From Nipponacmea schrenckii (Eukaryota > Mollusca > Gastropoda > Lottiidae), in contig CM060202.1 of the NCBI GenBank assembly GCA_030562195.1, forward strand, positions 6,510,001 to 6,574,000: 64,000 nt of DNA, given 5' to 3'. The translations under genes were made by a program, and so were the position numbers. The notes under the pieces are model-generated. The model was given only the letters and a program-made list of their open reading frames with translations, was not told the DNA's origin and made no database searches. Below are positions 1-11,655 of this stretch, one piece after another. Positions within the stretch are counted from its first letter, which is position 1. Each line of letters begins with the position of its first letter.

Positions 1-250
1 AGTGTTATTACGTATTAAATTGTCCCTGCCCGCGGTCCTACTGCTAGTATCAAGGGGGTACTTAATAGACCACTTGCAGGATTTCCGTTTGCCGTGTTAC
101 CGTTTGGTTATAACAGCCGCAGTAGCCATACTTTGGATAAGGAAATCGGATGCCAGACCCATAACATGAGTAGTTTTATATTCCAACTATAATTTAACCC
201 CGTTTCCTTATTATACACAAGGGTATTAAAAGGAAGTTTCGAATTGTTTT

Positions 251-1196
251 TATACGCCCACATGAAATGGGGAAGGGGGGCGTATATTGTCGTCACCCAT
301 GTCCGTCCGTCCCTCCGTCCACAATTGCTAGTAGACAATCTACAATTATTGAAATCAGGGAAATCGGAAAAAATTCAGTATGAGTTATTGCCCTTGAAAA
401 TCAGCGAAATCGAAAAATATTTAGTATGGGTTATTGCTCTTGTTCTTGAAAACGCGTTCAATTTTAGCTTGTAAACACACTAGAAAGAATTATTCTGGAT
501 GGATTTTGACAAAACGTGCTGAAATTGTTTAATTTCACCCAAGGATGAACCCTATTGAAAATATATTTAATATGAATTATTGCATTCGGTTTTTTCCTCA
601 CTCTACAAGTCACAATTCTTGACCTATTTTGACGAAACTTAGCATATTTGTAATCACCTAAGGATGAACTCCATTGAAAATCAGATAAATAGAAAATATC
701 TAGTATCAGTTATTGTTGAAAACGCGTCAAAATTTTAGCTTGTAAACTCTCTATAAGGTATGATACTTTACAGAGTTTGACAAAAATTGCTGAAATTGTG
801 AATAATCACTCAAGGATGAACCCTGTTGAAAATAAGAAATATCACAAACTATTTAATATGATTTATTGCCCATGTTCTTTAAAACGCGTTCGGTTTTTGA
901 CTTGTAAACACTTTTCAAGGCACAATTCCATATAGATTTTGATGAATTTTGTTGAAATTGTTTGTTTTCACCCAAGAGTGAACCCTTTTAATAATCAAAA
1001 ATACTGAAAAAATATTTAATGAGTTATTGCCTTGTTATTAGGTTTACTACTTGACAGATTTTAAAAAGACTTTTTAAATATTGTACATTTATCACCCTAG
1101 AAAAGAAGTATATGATTGAAGGTTGAATATTTCATTTTTTTATGCATAATCAATGCTGCCAGTCGGCGTATATTACCTTGCCTGGCAAGCTATCTT
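251..1196 (+). mobile_element. HINE/Helentron-like non-autonomous element, copy 1
   Basis: The 5' end opens with TATACGCCCAC, and a reverse complement of it follows within about 35 bases, giving a terminal hairpin. The 3' end is GGCGTATATTACC followed by the short palindrome CTTGCCTGGCAAG and CTATCTT. The interior is a run of degenerate tandem units of roughly 150-190 bases, each with variants of 'ggatgaaccctattgaaaat' and 'gttattgcc'. Subterminal inverted repeats, a 3' hairpin and central tandem repeats are the layout of Helentron-associated elements known in bivalves. The same ends recur at 1914-2597, 28442 and 63968, so this is a dispersed family. The small ORFs inside are not genes. Confidence 0.65.
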
Positions 1197-1619
1197 TGGA
1201 ATTACAGAAATCACGGTCGTCGGACTGCAAATAAACTTAAATTATTTCCTCACATAACTGTTTCCAGAACGCATTGTTTTTTCCTCAGTTGTAATCTAAC
1301 GAAATATACACCAAGTTTATGAACTTTTTACGCTCCAAGCAATATATATTTATAGCAACAAATTATACGTCATACTTGGAGACAATTATAATCACTTTTT
1401 CTAGAAGATATCGTCATATTTTGTCGATGTTTAGATACAGATTCTGCATGCCGCGCTTTGATTGACTGAAATGAAATTACACGATCTAATATTTTAGATT
1501 ACAATAAAGTTCGAATAAAAAGACATAACGAAACGAAATAATAATCTATGGAAATTTGAAATTGATAATATATTTCAATGACAACGAATTTTAAAAATGG
1601 TCTTTTCTTTTCATTGTAG
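1197..1619. other. Intergenic, nothing recognised
   Basis: AT-rich sequence between the first HINE-like element and the duplicated downstream block of gene A. No coding pattern, RNA gene or repeat boundary was seen. Confidence 0.5.
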
Positions 1620-3900
1620 CCACAGATTAGAGTTTTTTGAACCATGTAACATGTCCGTGTTTCCATCATATAAACCTTCTTATATTAGTGCTCTTTGGTC
1701 TGAGTATATTTCAAAATGATAATTCGTTAAAATTCAAGGTTATAAGTTACAGCAACTGCTTTCAAAACGCATGGTTTGTTCATTAAAGATCCAGTTTTAC
1801 TGTTTTAGAAACACTCTTAGTTTGTTGTTGTTGATCTATCAGCTCTAGAAGGATACCGAGTGCTCTTAAAGACTAGATCTGTTCCTCACAGATCTGGTAG
1901 CTTCCGTGCTTTTTATACGCCCACACGTGGGCGTATATTGTCGTCGCCCCTGTCCGTCGGTCAACATTTGTTGTAGACACTATAGAAGCTACAATTTTAT
2001 ATGGATTTTTATGAAACTTGGTTTCGAGCATTGAAATTGATAAGACGGCGATCAAGTTCGATTTTTCGATGAACGGTTTTTGAGTTATTGCCCTTGACTT
2101 AGTAACATCACGTCAAACTTCTTGCTGATGCAATAGAAGCTACAATTTCATATGGATTTTTATGAATCTTGGTTTGAGCATTGGAATTGAAAAGACGGCG
2201 ACCAAGTTTGCTTTTGACGATTTTTCGATGAACGTTTTTTAGTTATTGCCCTTGACTTAGTAAAATTGCGTCAAATGTTATTGTGGGTGCTACAATTTTC
2301 AATGGATTATAATTAAATTTGGTACGGGCATTGGAATTGATAAGGCGGTGGTCAAGTTTAAATTTGACGATTTTTCATGAATAGTTTTTTAGTTTTTGCC
2401 CTTGACTTAGAAAATTGCATTTTAAATGGTATTGTGGTTGCATAGAAGCTGCAGGTTTCAAACGATTATGATGAAATTTGGCGCGAGCAATGGCCTTGGT
2501 AAAATATTCAATGAAAGTTTATTGAATTATTGCTCAATTTATCATTCAAATTCAATGATGCCAGTGGGCGTATGTTACCTAGCCTGGCAGGATATCTTAA
2601 GCATTTGGTTGTATCTACTGGGTATAAAACAAACAATTTAAGGATTAAATGTAGATTATTTTTGCGTCTATTTGATGAGACCGTTCATGCAAAATTTAAC
2701 GTGCGACAATTGCACGTCCACCAAACAAAAAACTCCAAAGAAAATCTATATTTAATCCTTATACTGTATTTACAGTCGGTAATGTTCATGAATCTTTAAC
2801 TTTTTAAGGATGTTTTTGCTACAGTGGCTATTATACATATAAATTATTATAATCTGCAATACAGCTCCTGTAAATCAACCCAATAGGTGTGAAATTAACC
2901 CAGTAACTGCATGTCCTTGTTACATAACCTTTATTACTCCTTGTCTACTTTAATACCTTGTCTCAATAAAGAGTTAATTTGAAAAATAAAATTTGTGTTT
3001 GTTTATTTATGAATAAAGGGATACGGCGTCCTAAAATGAGCATACAATTTTAGTTCTTAAGAATGACCAATATGAGTATATATCCATCAGACATCGTGTC
3101 AAAATGTAACAGAATCACTTAAAATCTGGAAAACTCACAAAAATAAATCATTTTTGAAAAATACTTAATCAATTTTTCTAAAGCGCTTTTTAATAATCAA
3201 ATGCATTTTTTTTTTGATAAGTACTGAACAGTTTACGGTCTTAAGCTAAAATAAAGATATTGTTAAAAACCTGAAGGCAAGCACTTTCCATAAGTATAAG
3301 TTAGAAGTTCATGTTATATTATGTTGTAGGTATTATATGAAATTGTAACCAATGGAGGTGATTGCGTAGAAAGATGTAATGAGATCTACAGATCACGTTC
3401 AAAAGTTATCCATATCCACCAAAGCCTATAAAAAAATATTTGTCAGGAAAATTTGCAAAGACAAAATCGAAATTCGAAAAAAAGCCCTTACAGGACCTAT
3501 AAAAATTTTCTAGTTAAAATGTAAAGCAAGTTTGAAAAAATATTGTGGTTATTACCGGACGTTTCCGAGAAATTTCGGAAAATGTTTCTTCGGAATCTAA
3601 ATTGATAATTTCTCTTCTATCCATCTACGAAGTTAATAGTAAATAGCATTCTTAATTCTTAAGTCCCACAAATAATCTGATCTTGCTCTAAGCGTATGCA
3701 ATGAAACGCAGAAAATCAGACTAAAATGTATTTATTTGACTATTTCTGATAAACGGAATAGATCTGATGCCGTTCGGAGCTTCAACTGTTCAATACGTTG
3801 TGTATAGCAGAACTAAATAGCGCCCAGAGTTGTCCACAGTTCATAAGTGAAAATGTTCATCGACGAGTATCACTTAAAGCAATTAAAATATGTATACATT
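1620..3900. repeat. Duplicated downstream block of gene A (degenerate copy)
   Basis: This region matches, in pieces, the blocks at 29041-32300 and 36140-38750. Examples are the 'gcaactgctttcaaaacg' segment near 1755, the 'gggtataaaacaaacaattt' segment near 2619, and the AATAAA-rich stretch near 2960. It lies downstream of the minus-strand gene A just as the others lie downstream of B and C, so it was copied as part of the gene unit. It is the most diverged copy and is interrupted by the element at 1914-2597. Confidence 0.7.
1914..2597 (+). mobile_element. HINE/Helentron-like element, copy 2, with empty sites elsewhere
   Basis: The element begins with a perfect 24-base palindrome (1914-1937) built on TATACGCCCAC. 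It carries at least three tandem units of about 150 bases ('gaagctacaattt...gttattgcccttgacttag') and ends in GTGGGCGTATG plus a degenerate CTAGCCTGGCAG hairpin. The duplicated blocks near 29200 and 36400 lack it: there the sequence reads 'gctttttagcatttt', while here the same sequence is split between two T residues. Insertion between T and T is typical of Helentrons. The boundary is good to about one base. Confidence 0.75.
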
Positions 3901-3993
3901 GTGAATAAAACCCACATAAACTATAAGCTTACAGATATCACAACACTATTACACAAGAATATATTTAAGTAATTATGTAAAACTATTTGCATC

Positions 3994-4801
3994 TTATAAC
4001 GTGTTTCCAAATACTACCAACTCCCTGAAATTCAAAAATTGGTCGGACCTTGGACTTATGAATATAAATCTTGAGGAGAAACTAGAATTTGTTTGGTTAC
4101 ATGATGTTATATTGTATACGTCAGAAGCAGTTGGTTTGGTATCTTTGTAGCATAGAGTGGTTTCATGATACGTTTCAACATTACATTGTCCACTGTAACT
4201 TAACCTCAACTCGAAACCTATTATTCTATTCTTGCTGTCTGAAATATAATAAAACAAATGTATCAAATTATTTTCGGCTATCAAGGTATACTAACTCCTA
4301 TAATGACCAAATATTTGAAATAAACTGTGTCAAAATAAGTCTTGATTCATCAGTGGGCAACGAAATAAAGAAAACACCCGTCGATACAGGCCGTTATTAT
4401 AAAGAGACAGCTGGGTGTTATCTTCAATATTAGGAATAAAATATCATTATAAATTCTGCATATTGAGGAATAATTATGAGGCACAGAATATATTTTAAAT
4501 CGACCAATTTGTATATAACAATCTATCACTGTTCTTATTGATAAAATATATACTAATAATTTATATCACGAAATTCATTTGTTCTTACCTTGGTCTCCAA
4601 CATTTCTATTATATAAAACAATAGACTGAAAGTTATATATCCCCTCCAGATCAACACACCACCATTCTAGGCTGGAACTTTTTGTATGGATGTACCAATC
4701 ATTTATTGAACCGTCCACGGCATGACACGCCCGCTGTATAACCTTATTTAAGCTGCTCATAGTAGTTGGCTTGTTTAAAGCAATGTTGTCTATGAAGGAA
4801 T
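3994..4801 (-). CDS. Gene A, exons 2 and 3: fucolectin-like (F5/8 type C) lectin domain
   Basis: Exon 2 is 4589-4801 and exon 3 is 3994-4238. Their partner exon 1 is 24744-25056, about 20 kb away on the same strand. Exon 2 starts after TTTCAG and encodes the fucolectin-type opening NIALNKPT, an AVDG motif and WWCVDLEG. Exon 3 starts after ATTTCAG, encodes NRIIGFELRLSYSGQC and ends FRELVVFGNTL-stop. Donor (CAAG|GTAAG) and acceptors are intact and both introns are phase 1. Three potential N-glycosylation sites (NIT, NQT, NSS) cluster near the end. Family knowledge suggests a secreted carbohydrate-binding role; the ligand is unknown. The Arg or Lys common in the family's WWRVDL motif is Cys here. 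Exon reading frames are undamaged, but whether the huge intron is still spliced cannot be seen. Confidence 0.75.
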
Positions 4802-5195
4802 CTGAAACAATCCAATATCGTTTAATGGAGCATAACAATATGACTATTGAGGAGATTTTGTTTGGCGAGTTGAAATGAATAGTTGCTGAATATAATGTAA
4901 TCTCTTCAGGTACGTGTTTACTGGATAGCCTATAAAAGGTTGCTTACTTTACCCCAACTCTTGCACAATCAGCTTAAAATATCAGTAATATACCATTCTG
5001 TGCATTATATCTTTGACTTCTTTCGTTTCAGTAATTGTTGTACTCCATCGGGATATAAAATTTATTAAATCAGAGCTCAGTTTAGTTCTTCGTTGTGTTT
5101 TTCTCAGATTTTTCCACTATGTTGGGGAATGGAAAGCAGTTAAGACAGAAAAGGCAGGCGAAATGTGCACTGATTGTGATTGTGCTGTGGTAATG

Positions 5196-5500
5196 ATGAG
5201 TATGGAACGCCATTAACGCAAAAGGTCAGTTCACAGATTCTAAATAAGTTTAGTAGATTCTAACAGTTTCATAGAAAATCTATTCGTTTCGTGAAAAATC
5301 TGGCCGTTTCGTGAAAAATCTATTCGTTTCGTGAAAAATATGGCCATTTCGTGATAATTCTAGGTTTCGCGAAAATTCTGGGTTTTTGGGTGGCGCGCGA
5401 TGTGTCAAAGTTCATAGAGTTACAAATAGAATAATATTGATTCCAAAACTCTTTCTGTTTTATGCCTTTTTCTTAATATAAACAAATTGTTGATTTTACA
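5196..5500 (+). repeat. Left terminal inverted repeat of the large insertion in gene A intron 1
   Basis: This segment is the reverse complement (estimated 80-90% by eye) of about 23960-24346. The match runs from AACGCCATTAACGCAAAAG through GTCAGT, CACAGATTCTAAAT and GGCGCGCGATGTGTCAAA to 'atataaacaaattgttg'. Inside it is a run of about six 20-base units alternating AAAAATCTATTCGTTTCGTG and AAAAATCTGGCCGTTTCGTG (5275-5380), of the kind that often serves as transposase-binding subterminal repeats. The right copy has an extra stretch of about 65 bases, itself palindromic, between AAAAG and GTCAGT. Superfamily not recognised. Confidence 0.75.
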
Positions 5501-6547
5501 GATACACGAACTAAGAAAAGCTCAACCACGTCGATGGCTACTCTTCATAAGTTTCGAAATTTCCTCTAACAATGTCGTAAATAATACAGACTGACATTCG
5601 GCAGGTCAACGACCTTCACCTTTTGACATGAACCGATTTAAGTTAACAAACACTACACTACCACGTAAATGGAACAACATAATGTGGTATAAATAGAGCA
5701 GCGATTTGAAAACATTTTATCTACTTTGAATCTTGGTGAAAGCCTCTATCTAGTCGAGCATCAATTTTATTAATAAAATTTCACTGTTTTACATGACCTG
5801 TTATTTGAATTTGCAACAAATGTAAGATTGTTGTGCTTTGACTACATCATAGAGTCTCTTAAAAAAAACTACAGTTTACCAAAAAATAAGCGCTAGTTTG
5901 TCTTACTAGTTAACTGAAGGCATAGATAGTGTAAATATTAAATATTTGGTTGTATGCGCTAAAGAATAATCGAACCAAATCGCTACATTTAACACAAGAA
6001 AGGTGGCTAATGCAGTCAAGGCGAAAGCTTAAGACATTCTCATCATGACACAATACGCACATAATGAATTAATTATTAATTATTTTTCAGATAATAAAAA
6101 ACATCAAAGTTCTAGATGCTTTGAAAATAATTGTTCAATTTGTATAATGAAACCGACTTCATTATATGTCTTTTGAAAAGCTTTTACTGTCTATTCATTT
6201 GTCCAAATAAAAATAAAGCATTTAAAGATGGGTTCCCTCATTAATTAGAGCCAAAGTAAGGTTACTAATTGATTAATTGGGGTTTCTAATGAATAATCCA
6301 TGTATTCTCAAGTTCAAAAGACCTATGTAGACGTAGAAATGCTTGTAGAATCCATTTGACTCTGATCCGCTTTGAAACGCTAAATTTAGACTCCATGTTT
6401 GTTCACGTGATCAAATGACGTCATATGAATAAACGTGTATAAGAATTGATTTTGTATTTTATAATTAATGAGTTAAAAAAAAAACTTATTTAAATTAATT
6501 CATAATGTTTTTACAAAGTGATATTTAAACGTTTTATTGCCTTTTGT

Positions 6548-7047
6548 NNNNNNNNNNNNNNNNNNNNNNNNNNNNNNNNNNNNNNNNNNNNNNNNNNNNN
6601 NNNNNNNNNNNNNNNNNNNNNNNNNNNNNNNNNNNNNNNNNNNNNNNNNNNNNNNNNNNNNNNNNNNNNNNNNNNNNNNNNNNNNNNNNNNNNNNNNNNN
6701 NNNNNNNNNNNNNNNNNNNNNNNNNNNNNNNNNNNNNNNNNNNNNNNNNNNNNNNNNNNNNNNNNNNNNNNNNNNNNNNNNNNNNNNNNNNNNNNNNNNN
6801 NNNNNNNNNNNNNNNNNNNNNNNNNNNNNNNNNNNNNNNNNNNNNNNNNNNNNNNNNNNNNNNNNNNNNNNNNNNNNNNNNNNNNNNNNNNNNNNNNNNN
6901 NNNNNNNNNNNNNNNNNNNNNNNNNNNNNNNNNNNNNNNNNNNNNNNNNNNNNNNNNNNNNNNNNNNNNNNNNNNNNNNNNNNNNNNNNNNNNNNNNNNN
7001 NNNNNNNNNNNNNNNNNNNNNNNNNNNNNNNNNNNNNNNNNNNNNNN
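6548..7047. other. Assembly gap (500 N)
   Basis: A run of exactly 500 N. By comparison with the second copy it should cover the 3' end of the BEL element, its 3' LTR and about 460 bases of flank. ORFs drawn through it are not meaningful. Confidence 0.98.
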
Positions 7048-10000
7048 TCTTTCCCAAAAGCCACCCCACCAGGGTGCTTTCTCAACAATGTTGTCCCAGG
7101 TAACCTGTTTGTTGACGAAGAAATTGTTTATTTCCTCGGATCGAATGATTTTTTCAACATCTTTAGATGCCGCTCGAAATGTTTTAGCATTGTCCGATAA
7201 TAGTTGGGTTGGTAAACCTCGTCTGCCAGCGAATCTTCTGAATGCTTGGAGAAATGAGTTTACTGTTAAGTCTCTTGTCAGCTCGAAATGAACTGCTCTC
7301 GTTGATGCACAGGTAAATAGGCAAACATAGGTTTTTATAGTTGATTTTGGATCGGTAGCAGATTGTATAAACAGTGGCCCTGCAAAGTCTAAACCTGTAT
7401 TAGTAAATGGAGGGTCGATGCTTACTCGATGAGACGGTAAATTTGGAACTGGGGGAGTTGAATATGGCCTACCCTCAAACTTTTTGCAGGTAACGCATCG
7501 ACGGATAAATTTTTTGACTGATTCACGTCCTCTTAAAATCCAATAATGTTCTCGAATATTAGTGAGAGTTTCTCGTATTCCGTCATGATGAACCCCTTGA
7601 TGATATCGATGTATTATTAGGTTGATAAGTTGATGGCGAGCCGGTAGTAATATAGGGTGTTTGCTGAATTCGGGAAGAACAGAATTCTCGATCCGGCCTT
7701 GACATCTGATAATACTGTTTTCGTCAAGAAATAATCCAAATTGTTTCATGTAAGTTGTTGCTTTTGAACCACATGTTAAACTGTTCAGTTCTTCCGGAAA
7801 TGAACAATATTGTATGTCTCTAATCCAGATGTCATGAGATTCGATTAAATCTTCGCATGTGATTGATACTGAAACTTTGTGTTTTCGGGTAAGTCTGGTA
7901 AATTTCAGAACCAGAGCAGTTACTCTAAGTAATTTAGTAAGGCTGCTGTGCCGTTGTACATCGATGACTTCTGTGATCCTTCTTGGTGTCGCAGCAACGG
8001 TCACCATCGAGTGAATAATCTCCTTGGGAGATTTCTGTATTTCATCGTTTGAGGCTGGGGTATCGAATGTGGTGAGCGACTCGGACCAATTGGACGGTGT
8101 TTGACGCAAAAAAGTTGGACCATTCCACCATTCCTCTTTGTGGACTAATTCTTGAGCATTGCAGCCTCGTGATGGAATGTCACTTGGATTGTCGACTCCT
8201 GGACAAAATCTCCAATTAGTCTTGTCGGAAATCTTCCGTATTTCGTCAACTCTGTGTTGGACATATTGTTTCCAAGGCTTGGGGTTTTTGATCCAGCACA
8301 GTGTGGTAAACGAATCAGTCCAATAATTTGTCTGCAACGGACCTAAACTATTAACCAGTACTGATTGCACTGTTGACATGAGTCGTGCCAAAATCACAGC
8401 ACCCAATAGCTCTAGGCGTGGTATAGTCTGTTTCTTTCTTGGGGCGACACGCGTTTTAGCAGCTATCAGTTTAACATCGATTTCTTCATCTTCGAATACT
8501 GTTCTGAGGTAGATTACGGCTGCGAACGCCTTTTCAGATGCGTCGCTAAAACCATGGAGTTCGAAATTTACTGGAGTGCTTGATATTGCATGTAATGATC
8601 TTGGAATACGAAGAGTTGAGATTGTTTGGAATTGGTCTGGAAGTTGATTCCATATTGTTAGGTGTTGTAGGCTGAGACTGTCATCCCAGTTGTATTTATA
8701 TTCGCATAATTCTTGAAATAAAACTTTCATCTTAATTGAGAACGGGCTAAGTAACCCCAGTGGATCGAATAGCTTGGCAGATACCTTGAGTATGGATCTC
8801 TTAGTTGGAGGCAATGTTTGAATATATTCTAAAACTTCTGTCACGTCGAATCGAAATACATCTTGGTTGATATCCCATGTCAATCCTAGTATTTTTGAAT
8901 CAGGAGTTTGATTTGAATTATCGCCATTGTCTGACAGCACATTTTCGAACGCATTTATCTTGTTTCTTAGTTCGGATGAATTGGAATTCCACTTTCGAAG
9001 GTTAAATCCACCTTGTGCAAAAATGTCTTTTGTTTGTTTATAGAGTTCGAATCCTTCATCTACAGAATTTGCACCACCGGAAAAGTCGTCTACATACAAT
9101 GAATTTGAGAGCTGTTGTATAAACTCTGACCCCAAGTAATCATATTTTGACAAATGATATCTAATAACACAGTTCAATATAGCTGGGCTAGAAATTAAAC
9201 CAAATACAAGTCTTTTGAACCTGAATTGGGTTATATCAGGATTATCAGAGTCTAAATTTTTGAACCAAAGGAATCTGAGCATATCCCTATCGTTTGGGTG
9301 TATTGCGATTTGATGAAATGCCTTTTCTATGTCAGCAATGAGACCTATCGGTTTTGATCGAAAATTTGTTAAAACATCGAAAATGAGTGGATTAAGATTT
9401 GGTCCTTTATCTAAGCAGTTATTTATCGAAATTTGAAAAGTATCTGATTTTGCTGATCCATCGAAAACAATTCTCAGTTTTGTTGTCTCCTTATTTTCGC
9501 GTACGACTCCATGATGAGGCATAAAACATGATTCGATACAATCAAATTCTTCATTCGGAACTGCTTCAATAATTCCATTTCGCAATTGTTCTTGAATGAT
9601 TTCATCGTACTGATGTAAAATAAATTTATCCCTTTTCAATCGAGAATAAAGATGATTCAATCGTGATCGACATAAATCATAATGATTTGACGCTGGTAGA
9701 CAGAGATCATTCCATGGTAGTTGAACTTCGTAGCGCTGAATCGCTTTATCGAAATTGATGTCGTTAAGGAATGAGTATATTCCAGTTTGATTAGGTGACT
9801 TTTCCAAAATACCGATTGCTTCAACATCCCAGAAGCTCGATAAATTGTCTATCAACTCGGAGTTGAGATCGGAACGAATCGTAGTTTCATCGGTGTCACT
9901 AATTATGAGATTTGAAACCGCTAGGTAATCTGGTGACTGTGATTGTAATGGACCGGAAATCAACCAACCAAATACACTTTCCACTGCTGTAGGTCCATTT

Positions 10001-10107
10001 GCATCCTTAATAATCTCTCCGGTAACTAAGGACCAATAAAAATCTGCTCCAATTAAAATGTCAATCGGTTGAGAAACATTATCTTTTGTTGGTTCGTCAG
10101 GTGTGAC
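7048..10107 (-). pseudogene. Truncated BEL/Pao pol (RT, RNase H, integrase), copy 1
   Basis: The reading frame is open and matches the pol part of the complete element at 11656-16485, from the end of the protease region through RT (YVDD), Pao-type RNase H and the first part of the integrase. It is cut on both sides. At 10107 it stops inside the region between protease and RT and runs into unrelated repeat DNA. At 7048 it runs into the gap just after the integrase WWGGFWER motif. Gag, the zinc knuckles, the protease core and both LTRs are missing or hidden. Cellular role: none expected; it is a mobile element relic or an assembly duplicate. Confidence 0.85.
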
Positions 10108-10663
10108 CTAATTATTTTATGACTTTGAAAACTAGGTCAAATGATATTCAATATATTGTCTAGATGTAGGTAATTGCAACTTTAGCCTATATAATATTTT
10201 AAGGCTCTCGAAATACGTTCATAATTGTAAGCAATTCTAGTTTGAATTTGCAACAAATGTAAGATTGTTGTGCTTTGACTACATCATAGAGTCTCTTAAA
10301 AAAAAACTACAGTTTACCAAAAAATAAGCGCTAGTTTGTCTTACTAGTTAACTGAAGGCATAGATAGTGTAAATATTAAATATTTGGTTGTATGCGCTAA
10401 AGAATAATCGAACCAAATCGCTACATTTAACACAAGAAAGGTGGCTAATGCAGTCAAGGCGAAAGCTTAAGACATTCTCATCATGACACAATGCGCACAT
10501 AATGAATTAATTATTAATTATTTTTCAGATAATAAAAAACATCAAAGTTCTAGATGCTTTGAAAATAATTGTTCAATTTGTATAATGAAACCGACTTCAT
10601 TATATGTCTTTTGAAAAGCTTTTACTGTCTATTCATTTGTCCAAATAAAAATAAAGCATTTAA

Positions 10664-11330
10664 AGATGGGTTCCCTCATTAATTAGAGCCAAAGTAAGGT
10701 TACTAATTGATTAATTGGGGTTTCTAATGAATAATCCATGTATTCTCAAGTTCAAAAGACCTATGTAGACGTAGAAATGCTTGTAGAATCCATTTGACTC
10801 TGATCCGCTTTGAAACGCTAAATTTAGACTCCATGTTTGTTCACGTGATCAAATGACGTCATATGAATAAACGTGTATAAGAATTGATTTTGTATTTTAT
10901 AATTAATGAGTTAAAAAAAAAACTTATTTAAATTAATTCATAATGTTTTTACAAAGTGATATTTAAACGTTTTATTGCCTTTTGCTAGAGATAATAAATG
11001 GAATACCAAAATGCCATTGTTGTGGAAAATATTAAGGAAAGTGGGCAATCACGCATGCGTGCAGACTTAGCGTCCGGTTATGTACCGAATCAACAGACTG
11101 GATGATCACAAACAATATCTACATTTGAGACCTGACGTACATACCTATGGCATTACCCTACCGCCTCAAATCCCATCATAATTAGCCTAATTACGAGTTA
11201 ATTAAGGACTTGTGGGACCATCTGATATTTTTCCCAGTCATTAGAAAATCTCTTCTTTCTATTAATTTAAGAGTTACCGGTCCAATTATGGTATAAATAT
11301 GTATATATAAAAAAATAAGGGGACCACTCT
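10664..11330. mobile_element. TTAA-flanked MITE, copy 1
   Basis: TTAA stands on each side (10660-10663 and 11331-11334). The ends AGATGGGTTCCCTCATT and, inverted, AGAGTGGTCCCCTTATT form imperfect terminal inverted repeats of about 17-20 bases. There is no ORF. A second copy lies at 58136-58716, a damaged inverted one begins at 41604, and a gap-truncated one at 6226-6547. TTAA targets are typical of piggyBac and Kolobok DNA transposons. A short ORF overlapping its end (11191-11394) is spurious. Confidence 0.75.
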
Positions 11331-11445
11331 TTAAATGGTATTCAGTAATTGTGTTTTCAATAAATAAGATGATATATAGGCACGACTGAATCATTGATTA
11401 AAGAATTATGAGACGTACACGGTGATAATTAAATACAAAAAGTTA

Positions 11446-11565
11446 TTTAATGAACTTGATTTATTGATAAGTATAATACGACATCCGTTTACATAACGTA
11501 CACAAAATTATAATATGTAATAACAAAAACGTAACCATGTCTGTAAATAATGAATGTTTGTTACA
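11446..11565 (-). repeat. BEL 3' LTR (120 bp)
   Basis: In element orientation it starts TGTAACAAAC and ends TTCATTAAA. The sequence just inside (CCCCGGGAG in element orientation) is a weak polypurine tract. Ending in TTAAA rather than CA and being only 120 bases long are unusual, but the exact target duplication fixes the edges. Confidence 0.93.
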
Positions 11566-11655
11566 CTCCCGGGGTTGATTACCGACTTGGTAATTAAATA
11601 TATACTGTTCACTTAATTGAAAATAATTATTATTAAAAAGAATTGTATTGTCTCT

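Larger units (their letters stand above)
5799..10236. repeat. First copy of a near-identical ~4.4-kb direct duplication
   Basis: Bases 5799-6547 match 10237-10984 with only one or two differences seen. Bases 7048-10107 match 12244-15296 with no difference noticed at protein level. The last part, 10109-10236, is not BEL: it matches the reverse complement of about 26176-26305. The copy contains the assembly gap. If both copies are equivalent the gap should hold about 1258 bases, so 500 N is a placeholder. A false (haplotype) duplication is as likely as a real one. Confidence 0.75.

Noticed and set aside
4089..4433. ORFs antisense to exon 3, repeated in every gene copy (for example 32504-32707, 38948-39172, 51111-51314)
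   Set aside because: They are shadows on the strand opposite the well-supported lectin exon.
6500..7291. Several long ORFs running through the N tract
   Set aside because: They consist mostly of undefined residues; no stop can be seen in N, so their length has no meaning.
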